Counted from the first letter of the stretch, positions 42,905-52,507 are shown. The stretch: 64,000 nucleotides of DNA from Arcobacter cloacae (GCF_013201935.1 NZ_CP053833.1:806001-870000); one strand, 5' to 3'. Program-made: numbers and translations. The notes: generated from the sequence alone by a model not told the origin.

Positions 42905-43570
42905 ATGAAAAAATTAGTATATTCAATGCTTTTATCATCAATAGCAGTAGTTTCAGTAAATGCACATGAAATTTGGTTGGAGTTAGATGAGAAAAAAAAT
43001 GAAGCAAAGTTGTTTTTTGGTCACTTTGATGGAAAACAAACTGAAAGCGGAGAAAAATTCGCAAGAATAAAAGAGGGTGTTTCTTATCCTACTGAGTTAG
43101 TGAAAGATGTAAAAAGAGACGATAATAGTATTACTTATACTTTAAGTAAAAAAAGTGATATTGCTGTTGTAAGAGCATCAGAACCTAGAAAAGCAAGAAA
43201 TTCAGAAATTGTAGAGTATAGAATCGCTTACAATAAAGCAGGTAGAACATCAACTGAAGCAATAGTTGATTTTGATATTGTACCTATTGCAAAAGATAGT
43301 AATAGTTTTAAACTACTTTTCAAAAATGAACCAGTAAAAAAATCAAAAGTTACAGTTATTTCTCCAACAGGTTGGGAAAAAACATTTGAGTTAGATGATA
43401 AGGGTGAGTTTACAATTCATACTCCATGGATTGGAAAGTATTTAATTCAAGCCTCTTTTGAAGATGAAACAAAAGGTGAAGTTGATGGAAAAACTTTTGA
43501 TAAAACTATTCATTCAATCTCACACACAATAGATGTAAATCAAGGTTTACCTTGGAATACAAAAAAATAA
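42905..43570 (+). CDS. Periplasmic DUF4198-like protein
   Basis: The 221-residue product has a signal peptide (MKKLVYSMLLSSIAVVSVNA) and a mature start HEIWLELD, the histidine-leading beta-domain start typical of DUF4198-type metal-related periplasmic proteins. A C-terminal carboxypeptidase-regulatory-like block (VTVISPTGWEKTFELDDKGEFTIHTP) is present. ATG 42905 is chosen because AAAGGAG lies seven bases upstream; a TTG two codons earlier would be too close to it. It is followed 10 bases later by the PepSY protein gene and both sit behind a Fur-like site, so they probably aid periplasmic metal release. Confidence 0.8.
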   Translation: MKKLVYSMLLSSIAVVSVNAHEIWLELDEKKNEAKLFFGHFDGKQTESGEKFARIKEGVSYPTELVKDVKRDDNSITYTLSKKSDIAVVRASEPRKARNSEIVEYRIAYNKAGRTSTEAIVDFDIVPIAKDSNSFKLLFKNEPVKKSKVTVISPTGWEKTFELDDKGEFTIHTPWIGKYLIQASFEDETKGEVDGKTFDKTIHSISHTIDVNQGLPWNTKK

Positions 43571-43580
43571 GTAGTAAATA

Positions 43581-44864
43581 ATGCATAAAACAATATGGTT
43601 TAAAATACACTGGTTTTTAGGAATTACAGCTGGAATAATCCTTTTAATAGTTGGAGCTACTGGAGCTATTTTATCTTTTGAAAAAGAGATAATGAAAGCT
43701 ATAAATAGTGATACTTATTATGTAAAAGTTATAGAGGGACAAGATAAATTAACTACAAAAGAGTTATTAGAAAAATTTCAAGCTTCAAGTCCTAAAGCAA
43801 AAATAAATAGCATATCTTTCTCTTTAGACGCCACTTCATCAACAGTTATAAATATAGCAGGTGAAGGAGAAAATGCAAGAAGAGGAATAAGTAAATATGT
43901 AAATCCATATACAGCTGAAGTTTTACCAGATTTAGTTGGAAAAGATTTTTTTGGATTTATTTTAAGACTTCATAGATGGTTGGCGTTTCCTCAAGAAATA
44001 AGAGAAGTTGGAAAACAAACAGTTGCAATAAGTACAATTTCTTTAATAGTTTTAATAATTAGTGCACTTGTGATTTATTGGGGAAGAATAAAACATGCCT
44101 TTTTCAAAAGTTTTACTTTTAAATTTAAACATCATGGAAGAGCATTTTTATCAACAATGCATAGTGCAGTTGGTATGTGGGTGATTCCACTTTATTTATT
44201 AGCTTCATTAACTGGACTTTTTTGGTCTTATGAGTGGTACAACAATGCACTTTATAAAATAGCAGGAGTTGAAAAACCTCAAAGAATGCAACAACCCCAA
44301 CAGCCACAAGCTCAAAAAGAACCTAAATCTGAACAACAAAAAGCACCAGAACAAAGAGAAAGAAAACCAGAAGGTGAAAAAGCTGAAGGACAAAGAGAAA
44401 GAAAACCAGAAGGACAAAGGGGTGAAAGAGGACAAGGTCAAAGACCTCAAGGTGAATCTTCATCATCTAAATTTGCAGATATTCAAAAAGCTGTAGAGAT
44501 GTTTAATATTTTTGTTCAAAGAGATTATTCAAATGTAACTCTTCGATTCCCACAAAAAGGAACAGTTTATAGCTTTAGTTATTTAGATACAGATCCTGCT
44601 CATTATAGAGCTAGAAATACTCTTGAAGTGGATATTAATTCATGGCAATTATTAAAACATGAAAGATATAATGATTTACCATTAAATGAAAGATTGATGA
44701 AAAGTATTTTACCTTTACACACAGGTGAATATTTTGGACTTATTGGTCAGACTTTAATGTTTATTGCATCTGCTTTAATGGCATTGTTTACAATAACAGG
44801 TTTTATGCTTTATATAAATAGACATAAAAAGAAAAAATCAAAAATAGAACAACAAAAAGTATAA
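43581..44864 (+). CDS. PepSY-associated membrane protein (PiuB-like, iron-regulated)
   Basis: The 427-residue protein has the PepSY-TM architecture: a first helix (FLGITAGIILLIVGATGAIL), the periplasmic PepSY domain, the membrane motif GFILRLHRWLAFP and two further helix pairs ending in LMALFTITGFMLYI. Histidines in the HRW and LHTGEYFG blocks suggest haem b binding, as in ferric-siderophore reductases. A repetitive low-complexity insert of about 55 residues, rich in Gln, Glu, Arg, Pro and Lys (repeated QRERKPEG), lies in the second periplasmic loop. It probably reduces ferric chelates for the receptors. Confidence 0.87.
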   Translation: MHKTIWFKIHWFLGITAGIILLIVGATGAILSFEKEIMKAINSDTYYVKVIEGQDKLTTKELLEKFQASSPKAKINSISFSLDATSSTVINIAGEGENARRGISKYVNPYTAEVLPDLVGKDFFGFILRLHRWLAFPQEIREVGKQTVAISTISLIVLIISALVIYWGRIKHAFFKSFTFKFKHHGRAFLSTMHSAVGMWVIPLYLLASLTGLFWSYEWYNNALYKIAGVEKPQRMQQPQQPQAQKEPKSEQQKAPEQRERKPEGEKAEGQRERKPEGQRGERGQGQRPQGESSSSKFADIQKAVEMFNIFVQRDYSNVTLRFPQKGTVYSFSYLDTDPAHYRARNTLEVDINSWQLLKHERYNDLPLNERLMKSILPLHTGEYFGLIGQTLMFIASALMALFTITGFMLYINRHKKKKSKIEQQKV

Positions 44865-44885
44865 GAAACATTTGTTTCTTATACT
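44858..44885. terminator. Bidirectional terminator between the PepSY gene and the LOV kinase gene
   Basis: AGTATAAGAAACA pairs perfectly with TGTTTCTTATACT across a two-base gap, giving a 13-bp cruciform-like stem between two convergent genes. It overlaps the stop codon of the PepSY gene. Confidence 0.75.
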
Positions 44886-46540
44886 TAAAGAATTATTGAG
44901 AAATTAGCTCCTAAGTTTTTAGAATCATCAAAAGTTTCATTATTAGCTTTAATAATTCCACCCATTTTTTCTACGATTTTTTTAGACATATAAAGACCAA
45001 TCCCTGTACCACTTTTTTTCCCAGAGATATGATTTTCAAATATATTTTCTATGATATCTTCAGGAATACCACCTGCATTATCTTTTATATTTATAAAAAC
45101 TTTGCCATTTTTTAAAAATGTTTCTATTAATATTTTTTTATTTTCTATTTCTCTTTCTATAAATATATCTTTTGCATTTGAAAGAATATTTAATATTACG
45201 TGTTTAAATTCATTTTTTATACCACTTATTTTTATTTCATCTTTAAAATTTGTTGAAATTTCAATATTGTATTGCATCATTTCATCTTTTACCAAAATTA
45301 ATGTACTTGAAATAGTTTCTTGTAAATCAAACTCTTCAAGTAGATTATTAGGTCTTAAAAAATCTCTAAAATGTTCTAAAGTTGAAACTAAATGATTAAT
45401 TTGAGACATTACAGCATCTTTACACTCTAAAACATCTTTTAAATCAACAGTTTGTTTATCTTCAGACAATTGATGTAAAAAAATTGTTCTTAAAGATATG
45501 ATTCCTAATGGTTGTTTCCATTGGTGTGCAATAGCATCAATCATTTCACCCATTGAAACAAGTCTCGAATTTTTTTGAATTATCTCATCTTTTTCAATTG
45601 CTAAATGATTTTGAACTTCGATTAATTCTCTCATTTCTTGTTTTATAATATAATCCATTTGAATATCTACAAGACTTACTATTAAAAGATTATTATCAAG
45701 TGCATAAGGTTTTGCTTTTATTTTAAACATATTTAATTTTGAATTTTCGCAAATCATTGCTAAATCCAAATTTTCTTTTAAATAATGTTTGTTTGTAATC
45801 CAACTTACTAAGTTAGAAATAGAACTTTTATCTACAAACTGAAACATAGACTTTACTAAAAGTTTTGATTTAGAAAAACAGAATATCTTATCTGATTCAT
45901 CATTATATTTGAGTATTTGTAAATTTTTATCAACTAATAAAAAAGGAACAGGAGCATCTTTAAAAAGAGATACAAACTCTTGATGAAGAGAAGATAAAGT
46001 GTGTTCTTTTTCTAATAATTCATCATTTTGTGCTAATAATTCAGCTTGATAAATACTTAGTTCATTTAATAAAATTTTAATTTCATCTAAAGTGTAAGTA
46101 TCTTTTATATGTTTTTCTTCAAATATATGACTTATATTTTTGAAATTATTGAAGGCCATTAAATCACTAATGTCTTTTTGAATACCAAGATAATATTTTA
46201 AAGTCCCATCTTTATCGAAAATTGGACTAATTTTGATTTCATTATAAATCAGTTTTCCATTTTTTGTATAGTTTCTTAGTACAGTTGTTGTAGAAGTTTT
46301 ATCTTTTATTGCTTTTCTAATTTTTTCTAAATTAATTTGTTCTCTTTCATTATTTTGTAAAAATCTACAATTTTTACCTAATACCTCTTCTTTTGTATAT
46401 CCGAAGATTTTACAAAAAGTTTCATTTACAAAAATTAGAGGATTATCTTCTTTATTTGGATCGCAAATAGTAATGCCGTATTGAGCTTGATTTATAATTT
46501 CGAATAAATACTCATTCAGTAATGGATCAGTAGAATACAT
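44885..46540 (-). CDS. LOV-domain (blue-light) sensor histidine kinase
   Basis: The 551-residue soluble kinase has an N-terminal LOV domain (about 20-127) with the full flavin signature: NPLIFVNETF, GKNCRFLQ (photoactive Cys at 58), NYTKNG (N90), YNEIKISP (N100) and GIQKDI (Q121). A coiled coil and a second PAS (about 190-295) follow. The transmitter has the H-box GEMIDAIAHQWKQPLG (His 339), N-box NILSNAKD, G1 DNAGGIPED and G2 GTGIGLYMSK. It should form a flavin-cysteinyl adduct in blue light and alter kinase activity. No response regulator is adjacent. It has no membrane segment. Confidence 0.92.
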   Translation of the reverse strand: MYSTDPLLNEYLFEIINQAQYGITICDPNKEDNPLIFVNETFCKIFGYTKEEVLGKNCRFLQNNEREQINLEKIRKAIKDKTSTTTVLRNYTKNGKLIYNEIKISPIFDKDGTLKYYLGIQKDISDLMAFNNFKNISHIFEEKHIKDTYTLDEIKILLNELSIYQAELLAQNDELLEKEHTLSSLHQEFVSLFKDAPVPFLLVDKNLQILKYNDESDKIFCFSKSKLLVKSMFQFVDKSSISNLVSWITNKHYLKENLDLAMICENSKLNMFKIKAKPYALDNNLLIVSLVDIQMDYIIKQEMRELIEVQNHLAIEKDEIIQKNSRLVSMGEMIDAIAHQWKQPLGIISLRTIFLHQLSEDKQTVDLKDVLECKDAVMSQINHLVSTLEHFRDFLRPNNLLEEFDLQETISSTLILVKDEMMQYNIEISTNFKDEIKISGIKNEFKHVILNILSNAKDIFIEREIENKKILIETFLKNGKVFINIKDNAGGIPEDIIENIFENHISGKKSGTGIGLYMSKKIVEKMGGIIKANNETFDDSKNLGANFSIIL

Positions 46541-46691
46541 TAAATTCCTTTTTATATTAGAAAAATTTTAACATAAAATTTAAATAAAAGTTGTTTAGAT
46601 TGGAATAATTATTAGTGTTTATTTTATGATATTTAAATTAATAATTTTTTAATGGTGATATGATTATAGAATTTTTCAAGTTAGTATAAAA

Positions 46692-46721
46692 AAAGGTAAA
46701 AGCTAAAAAGCTCTTACCTTT
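46692..46721 (-). terminator. Terminator of the superoxide reductase gene
   Basis: AAAGGTAAAAGCT and AGCTCTTACCTTT form a 13-bp stem with one mismatch and an AAAA loop. On the minus strand it is followed by seven T. It lies 22 bases beyond the superoxide reductase stop. Confidence 0.85.
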
Positions 46722-46742
46722 ACAATAGAATAGGGTTTCTAA

Positions 46743-47129
46743 TTATTCTGTAACTTCAACAGTTACAGGTGTACCTTCCCAAATTCCGTGCTTAGTACAG
46801 TAACCATGAGCAACTAAGTTTAATTTTGAACCAGTTGGGATGATTGTAAATGTAGTAGTGTTATGAGCTTTTACATTTCCTAAAGTTCCTGGAACATATG
46901 TAGCTTTTGCTAATAATGTTTCACCGTTAAATAATGAAACAGACTCAATATAATGATCAAAATCATCTGGATGAGTATATTCGTTACCCATTTTAACAGT
47001 AACCTCAAACGGCTCACCTTTTTTTGCAGTTGATGCACAGTGAATAAATGGACTGTGTCTATCAATTAAATCTTTTTTTGCTTCTCTTTCAACAGTATCA
47101 ATATCAACATATTTGTTAATTTTTGGCAT
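46743..47129 (-). CDS. Superoxide reductase (neelaredoxin type, 1Fe-SOR)
   Basis: The 128-residue protein reduces superoxide to peroxide with a single non-haem iron. Expected ligands are His in DRHSPFIH, H53 and H59 in EYTHPDDFDHYIE, and C111 and H114 in GYCTKHGIW. It lacks the extra Cys4 desulforedoxin domain, so it is the neelaredoxin type. The usual Glu-Lys-His before the site is Asp-Arg-His here, so the catalytic Lys is replaced by Arg. It protects a microaerophile from oxygen stress and stands alone with its own terminator. Confidence 0.93.
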   Translation of the reverse strand: MPKINKYVDIDTVEREAKKDLIDRHSPFIHCASTAKKGEPFEVTVKMGNEYTHPDDFDHYIESVSLFNGETLLAKATYVPGTLGNVKAHNTTTFTIIPTGSKLNLVAHGYCTKHGIWEGTPVTVEVTE

Positions 47130-47260
47130 GGTAATCTCCTAATTAAATTTTTAAAAGCTGATTATACAATAATTTTTTTAAAATAATTAAGATATTTTTT
47201 ATCCTCTTTATTTAAATTGGAAAATTCTTCTGTTTTCGTGTATATTTTGCTCATCTTTGA

Positions 47261-47266
47261 TATAAT
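47261..47266 (+). promoter_or_regulatory. Promoter -10 box of thiL, possibly leaderless
   Basis: TATAAT, preceded by TTTGA, lies with its last base seven bases before the thiL ATG, and no Shine-Dalgarno sequence is present. Transcription would begin at or very near the A of the start codon. No clear -35 is seen, as is usual in this phylum. Confidence 0.5.
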
Positions 47267-47272
47267 AAAAAC

Positions 47273-48094
47273 ATGAATAAAGAAGAATATTTTATAAAAC
47301 AATTTTCAAATAATAAAATTATTGGTGATGATGGTGCTTTTATTGATGGATTTGTTTACTCAATGGATGCTTTTTTTGAAAATGTACATTTCAAAAAAGA
47401 GTGGATGAGTTTAAAACAAATTGCCTATAAATCAATGATTGTAAATATTTCAGATGCGATTGTTATGAATGCAAAGCCTTTATATGCACTTTTAAGTGTA
47501 GCTATTCCAAAAACTTATTCAAATGAAGATTTAAAAGAGTTAGCAAAAGGTTTTAAAAAGGCTGCTCAAGAGTTTGAAATAGAGATTATTGGTGGGGATA
47601 CAATCTCAAATGAAAAATTAGATATTTCTGTTACTATTATCTCAAAATCATCAAATCCAATTTTTAGAACTGGAGTAAAAAAAGATGATTTTTTATGTTA
47701 TACGGGAACTTTAGGTAGTTCAAAAAAAGATTTAGAAGCTTTATTTAAAAATGAGAAAATTTCTAAAAAATCAAAATTTATAAAACCAGTTTTAAATCCT
47801 AAATTTTTTTATGAAATAGCTCCTTTTGTTACAGCATCTATGGATGTCTCAGATGGATTATTTTTTGAATTAGAAAGATTATCAAAGGCAAGTAAAATAG
47901 GATTTGAATTTTTTGAAGAAATTGATGAAAATATTGGAACATCAGGAGAAGAGTATGAAATACTTTTTTCATTTAATCAAAAAAATTTAAAAAAGATAGA
48001 AAAAATTGCAAAAAAATATAAAATAAAATTAAATATTTTTGCAAAAGCTATAAAAGGTAGTTATAAAACAGATGCTAAAAATCATCATTTTTAG
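47273..48094 (+). CDS. thiL: Thiamine-monophosphate kinase
   Basis: ThiL phosphorylates thiamine monophosphate to the active diphosphate cofactor. The 273-residue protein has the AIR-synthase-like fold: GDDGAFIDG near the start, NISDAIVMNAKP, the IIGGDTIS metal-site loop, and MDVSDGLFFELERL in the second half. It is shorter than the E. coli enzyme (about 325), mainly in the C-terminal domain. The region ahead has a -10 box immediately before the ATG. truD follows 40 bases later. Confidence 0.93.
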   Translation: MNKEEYFIKQFSNNKIIGDDGAFIDGFVYSMDAFFENVHFKKEWMSLKQIAYKSMIVNISDAIVMNAKPLYALLSVAIPKTYSNEDLKELAKGFKKAAQEFEIEIIGGDTISNEKLDISVTIISKSSNPIFRTGVKKDDFLCYTGTLGSSKKDLEALFKNEKISKKSKFIKPVLNPKFFYEIAPFVTASMDVSDGLFFELERLSKASKIGFEFFEEIDENIGTSGEEYEILFSFNQKNLKKIEKIAKKYKIKLNIFAKAIKGSYKTDAKNHHF

Positions 48095-48134
48095 CAAAAA
48101 AATATTAGGAACTTAATTTAAAGGAAATAAAATA

Positions 48135-49199
48135 TTGGAACAATTACAAAGATATTTAAATCACTCAAAAATTGATGTGGTTTTTAAACAAAACAAAGAT
48201 GATTTTGTTGTTACTGAAATTCCACTTTATGAATTTTCAGGTGATGGTGAGCATTTGGTTTTAAAGATTAGAAAAAAAGATTTAGCAACTTGGGATGCTA
48301 TAGAAATTTTAGCAAGATATTTAAATTGTAGTTCAAGAGAGTTTGGGTATGCAGGGTTAAAAGATAAAAATGCTTTAACTGTTCAATCAATTTCAATTCA
48401 TAGAAAATATGAAGAGCAATTAAAATCTTTTCAACATGAAAATATAAAAATTCTTGAAACAACTTATCATAATAATAAAATTAAAGTAGGGCATTTAAAA
48501 GGAAATAAATTTTTTATTAGACTTAAAAGAGTTGGAGCAATTGAAAAAAGAAAAATAGAAGAGGCTTTAGGACAAATCGTAACTTATGGTATTCCAAACT
48601 ATTTTGGTTTTCAAAGATTTGGAGTAGAAGGGGATAACTATAAAAAAGGTAAAGATATTATTGATGGAAAATTAAAAGAGAAAAGAAGAAATTTGAAGCA
48701 AATGTATATCAATGCTTATCAAAGTTATCTTTTTAACTCTTGGCTTTCAAAAAGAATCGAAATATCAAAACTTATTGATGCTTTTGAGCCAAAAGAAATT
48801 TATGAAAAATTAAATCTTCCTTTAGATGTTGTAAAAAGAATGAAAAAACAAAAACATCCTTTTAAACTTTTAACAGGTGATTTGTTATCTCATTATCCTT
48901 TTGGAAAAATTTTTACAATTGAAGATTTAGAAGAAGAAGCTTTGAAATTTTATGAAAGAGATAGAGTTCCCACAGGACTTTTAAGTGGAAATAGGGTTAA
49001 AACTTCAATTGATTTAGCTTATGAAATAGAAAAAGAGTTTGAAGAAAAAACAGGAGAAGATGGCGCAAGAAGATTTGCATGGGTTTTTCCTGAAGATGTT
49101 TCAAGTAACTATAAAGAAGAAAAAAACTGGATGGAAATACAATTTTATCTTCCAAAAGGTTCATACGCTACAGAAGTAATAGCTGAAATAATTCATTAA
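48135..49199 (+). CDS. truD: tRNA pseudouridine synthase TruD
   Basis: TruD makes pseudouridine 13 in tRNA-Glu. The 354-residue protein has the TruD catalytic block GYAGLKDKNALTVQ with the nucleophilic Asp, the N-terminal RNA-binding start (DDFVVTEIPLYEFSGDGEHL) and the conserved NYFGFQRFG and NAYQSYLFN segments. The start is TTG 48135, with TTAAAGGAAATAAAATA upstream; the following codons match the family N-terminus. It lies downstream of thiL in the same direction. Confidence 0.95.
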   Translation: MEQLQRYLNHSKIDVVFKQNKDDFVVTEIPLYEFSGDGEHLVLKIRKKDLATWDAIEILARYLNCSSREFGYAGLKDKNALTVQSISIHRKYEEQLKSFQHENIKILETTYHNNKIKVGHLKGNKFFIRLKRVGAIEKRKIEEALGQIVTYGIPNYFGFQRFGVEGDNYKKGKDIIDGKLKEKRRNLKQMYINAYQSYLFNSWLSKRIEISKLIDAFEPKEIYEKLNLPLDVVKRMKKQKHPFKLLTGDLLSHYPFGKIFTIEDLEEEALKFYERDRVPTGLLSGNRVKTSIDLAYEIEKEFEEKTGEDGARRFAWVFPEDVSSNYKEEKNWMEIQFYLPKGSYATEVIAEIIH

Positions 49200-49275
49200 T
49201 AACTAAATAAATATAAAATGTATTAAGTAAAAATCAGTTAAACTCTTCATAGGAAATAGGATAAAAAGGATAAGT

Positions 49276-49629
49276 ATGAAATATGAAGAGTTGATAGCAC
49301 AGTTATGTGAAGTTATAAAAGAATCAGAAAATAATGCTCAATTGATTTATGAAAATGCAGAAAGTATTGATTTTATAGTTGATGATTTAAATATTCTTCT
49401 TCACAAAAAAAATAAGATTAAAAATATGATTTCTGAAATTTATGGTCTATTACAAAATCAAGATTTACATAGACAAAAGATAGAAAGAGTTGTTAATTTT
49501 GTTTGTGAAAAAAATGATATAGATAAAACTCAATATAATCTGGCTCCAAGTGCTAAAAATATTGACTCTTGTGAAGATACTTTATCCGCAGATGAGTTAG
49601 AGTTATTAATAAAACAAATGCAGTCTTAA
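49276..49629 (+). CDS. Small helical protein, possibly CheZ-related
   Basis: The 117-residue protein is helical and acidic. Its central block LLQNQDLHRQKIERVVNFV resembles the QD-x-x-RQ motif of CheZ-like CheY phosphatases. Its C-terminus (LSADELELLIKQMQ) looks like a short conserved CheY-binding-type tail. It could dephosphorylate a response regulator, which would fit its position convergent with a chemoreceptor gene, but the resemblance is only to short motifs. AAAGGATAAGT precedes the ATG. Confidence 0.6.
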   Translation: MKYEELIAQLCEVIKESENNAQLIYENAESIDFIVDDLNILLHKKNKIKNMISEIYGLLQNQDLHRQKIERVVNFVCEKNDIDKTQYNLAPSAKNIDSCEDTLSADELELLIKQMQS

Positions 49630-49657
49630 AATAAAAGAAGTTTCCTTCTTTTATTTT
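49628..49657. terminator. Bidirectional terminator before the chemoreceptor gene
   Basis: AAAATAAAAGAAG pairs with CTTCTTTTATTTT across a 4-base loop between the convergent small helical protein and chemoreceptor genes. T-runs are available on both strands. Confidence 0.8.
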
Positions 49658-51837
49658 TTACAAGCTACTTTTTTAACATCGTTTAAATATCCAAATATTT
49701 TTAATGTATTTGTTTCAACTTCTTTTGCTTTTTTATTTAACTCTTCATTACTCTTTTTATTCGCATTCGCTTCAACTAATTCTTGAAGATTTCTATAAAA
49801 ATTAACTGTTGATTCTTCTATTGTTTTCATAATCTCCAAATCCACTCTTTTCCCTGAGTTTATATGATTTGTAGACCATTGTTTTATACTATTTATCTCA
49901 TTTATTTTAAATGCTTTATAATCACCTAATTTCCCATATATATCATCTTTTGTATTTAACAAATCAACTTTTAATAAAGCTGTATCATAAACCAAATCAA
50001 CATCTCCAACTCTATGTATTGAATCCTCCAAGAAAGATGCTCTTGCTGCTGCTGTTACTAATGAATCTGACATTTGTGCAATATTTGAAGCCATTGTTGA
50101 AATTTGATCTGCTACTTGTGCATTTTTTTGAGTTGCTTGATCTAGCATATTAATTGCATCATTTATTTGTACTATTCCTCTTTCTTGCTCTTTTGAAGCA
50201 GTTGCTACTTTATCTATTGTTAAAATAGTATTTGAAATATTTTCATTTAACTCTTTATACCCTTCTATCATATTATCAGAAATATTTTTACCCTCTTTAG
50301 CTTTTTTACTTGCAAGTTCTACTATATTTTTTATTTCTCGTGCTGCTTCTGCACTTCTATTTGCCAAGTTTCTTACTTCAGCAGCAACAACTGCAAATCC
50401 TTTCCCTGCTTCTCCAGCAGTTGCTGCTTCTACTGCTGCATTTAATGATAAAATATTTGTTTGGAATGCTATTTGATCAATTACTTCAATAGCTTCATTA
50501 ATAGAACTTACTTCTTTATTTATTTCATCCATTGAATTAGCTGTTTGATTTGCTAACTCTTGACCATTTTTAGCAGAAACAGTTACATTATTAGCAAGTT
50601 GTGCCATTTTTGAAGTTGCTTGTGTATTTGCTTGTATTGTTGCTGTAATCTCTTCTAAAGCTGCTGCTGTTTCTTCTAGCGATGCTGCTTGTTGATTCGA
50701 AGAAACAGATAAATTATTTGAAGCACTAGAAAGGGTTTTTGTACTATCATTTAAAGAATTCCCTGTATTCATTACCATTGCTAAAATTTCAGATGTATTA
50801 TTTCCAACAAGTTTTATTCCTGAAGTTAAAGAACCTAAATTCCCATAAATCCCATCATCTTTTATTATAAAATCATATTTTGATTCTGCATAATATCTTA
50901 ATGTCTCATTTATTTTATCAACAGTTTGTTTTGTTCTTTCAATCATCGAATTTAATTTATTCTTTAAATCTTCAACATGTGGATTAGAAGCTGTTCCATT
51001 TACTTTATAAACAAAGAATCCATTTGCTGTTTTTTCTAAAACATCACTTGCTTCTTCTATTACTTTTTCATCTTGTTTTAATCCAACTCTTACTTTATCC
51101 ATATATGAGTTAAATAAATCTGCTACTTCTCCTATTTCATCCTTTGACTCAACTACCAATGTAATATTTGTATCATTTGAATGTAAAAGATTTTCAAATC
51201 CACTTTTTAATTTCCCTATTGGATTTGTAGCTTTTTTTACAATAAAGAAAATTAATCCTATAGTTAATACTGATAAAAGTATTGAAATAAATGATATCTC
51301 TGTAATTAAGCTATTGATTTTTTTATCTGATTCATCAAGTGAAAAAGTTAAATCCATTACTCCAATTACATCTCCTTCATTTTGATTAGCGTGACACATC
51401 ATACATTCAGCTGTTGCTATCATTGGCTTAATCATTCTTAAATTATGTCCATTTTCATCTTTTGTTTGTAACAACAAAGGCTCTTTTGTATCAAAAGTTT
51501 TTAAAATATTTTTATCTGTTGTATATTTATCATTTGATGGATAAAGTTCCATTAACGGTTGACTTTTTGCAACTGTTAAATTTTTTACACCTTTTATCTG
51601 TCTTGCATCATCTTCTGCTTTTGCTATTTGTTCAGGATCCCCTGTATTCATCGCATTTCTAAGACTTTGAAACATCGCAGCATTTAGCATCTCTAAATTT
51701 TCTTTTGTTTTAGCTATAGAATCTTCTGTTACTTTTGAAGTAGTTACAAAGATTACTGTTAAGCTACTAAATGACATCAAAATAAATAAAGCTATGATAA
51801 TTTTATTACTTATCTTTTTTGTTATTATTTCTAACAT
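49651..51837 (-). CDS. Methyl-accepting chemotaxis protein with periplasmic haem c motif
   Basis: The 728-residue chemoreceptor has an N-terminal helix ([19 protein letters not shown]). The periplasmic domain of about 150 residues ends with a CXXCH motif (CMMCH, 145-149) in a Tll0287-like (DUF3365) context ([23 protein letters not shown]). A second helix (about 178-200), HAMP ([16 protein letters not shown]) and a signalling domain with the hairpin tip [21 protein letters not shown]-like (in pieces, [20 protein letters not shown]) follow. The C-terminal 120 residues are extra helices. Covalent haem would allow redox or gas sensing, inferred from the motif. It stands next to a CheZ-like gene. 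Confidence 0.9.
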   Translation of the reverse strand: MLEIITKKISNKIIIALFILMSFSSLTVIFVTTSKVTEDSIAKTKENLEMLNAAMFQSLRNAMNTGDPEQIAKAEDDARQIKGVKNLTVAKSQPLMELYPSNDKYTTDKNILKTFDTKEPLLLQTKDENGHNLRMIKPMIATAECMMCHANQNEGDVIGVMDLTFSLDESDKKINSLITEISFISILLSVLTIGLIFFIVKKATNPIGKLKSGFENLLHSNDTNITLVVESKDEIGEVADLFNSYMDKVRVGLKQDEKVIEEASDVLEKTANGFFVYKVNGTASNPHVEDLKNKLNSMIERTKQTVDKINETLRYYAESKYDFIIKDDGIYGNLGSLTSGIKLVGNNTSEILAMVMNTGNSLNDSTKTLSSASNNLSVSSNQQAASLEETAAALEEITATIQANTQATSKMAQLANNVTVSAKNGQELANQTANSMDEINKEVSSINEAIEVIDQIAFQTNILSLNAAVEAATAGEAGKGFAVVAAEVRNLANRSAEAAREIKNIVELASKKAKEGKNISDNMIEGYKELNENISNTILTIDKVATASKEQERGIVQINDAINMLDQATQKNAQVADQISTMASNIAQMSDSLVTAAARASFLEDSIHRVGDVDLVYDTALLKVDLLNTKDDIYGKLGDYKAFKINEINSIKQWSTNHINSGKRVDLEIMKTIEESTVNFYRNLQELVEANANKKSNEELNKKAKEVETNTLKIFGYLNDVKKVACKK

Positions 51838-51943
51838 AATACCAGCCTTTTTGTTTAAGTGTATTTATTATATAATGAAATCCATTTATTAAATATTAAT
51901 TAAATATTAAATTGAACAATTTATTTAGCAAAGAGTAAAATAT

Positions 51944-52507
51944 ATGATTGTAGGGCTTGTAGGAAAAATAACAAAGAAAGAACCGACATTATTAAATATA
52001 AATGTTAATGGAATTATTTATGAAGTATTTGTGTCGATTAATTGTAGTTCAAAAATTATTTCTGATGAAGTTAAGCTAGAAATAACACATATTATAAGAG
52101 AAGATTCACAGTCTTTATATGGTTTTTTGGATTCAAATGAAAAAAAACTTTTTGATACAGTTATTAAAATAAATGGTGTTGGACCAAAAGTAGCACTTGC
52201 TATTTGTTCAACATTCACTCCAACTTCATTTGCACAAATTGTAAATGAAAACGATGTTTCAATGCTAAAAAGAGTTCCAGGAATTGGACCAAAAGGTGCA
52301 AGTAGGATTTTAGTTGAATTGTCTGGATTTATTGTTGATTCCCATGATAATTTGGAAGATTCAAGTCTATCTTCATCTTTTGAAGCAGCTTTAGCGTTAG
52401 AATCATTAGGCTTTAAAAAAGATGTTGTATCAAAAGTATTAAAAACTTGCGTTAGTGGAAACACAAGTGATTTAGTAAAAGAAGCATTAAGAAAATTACA
52501 AAAATAA
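51944..52507 (+). CDS. ruvA: Holliday junction DNA helicase subunit RuvA
   Basis: RuvA binds Holliday junctions and recruits the RuvB motor. The 187-residue protein has the N-terminal OB fold ([15 protein letters not shown]), two helix-hairpin-helix motifs ([12 protein letters not shown] and [12 protein letters not shown]) and a C-terminal three-helix domain ([16 protein letters not shown]). AAAGAG lies upstream of the ATG. ruvB is not in the window. ddl follows 24 bases later. Confidence 0.95.
   Translation: MIVGLVGKITKKEPTLLNINVNGIIYEVFVSINCSSKIISDEVKLEITHIIREDSQSLYGFLDSNEKKLFDTVIKINGVGPKVALAICSTFTPTSFAQIVNENDVSMLKRVPGIGPKGASRILVELSGFIVDSHDNLEDSSLSSSFEAALALESLGFKKDVVSKVLKTCVSGNTSDLVKEALRKLQK

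Noticed and set aside
44208-44496. Overlapping frames on both strands across the Gln/Glu/Arg-rich repeat
   Set aside because: They arise from the repetitive codons of the PepSY protein; compositions are artefactual (poly Phe/Ser on one strand, poly Lys/Asn on the other).
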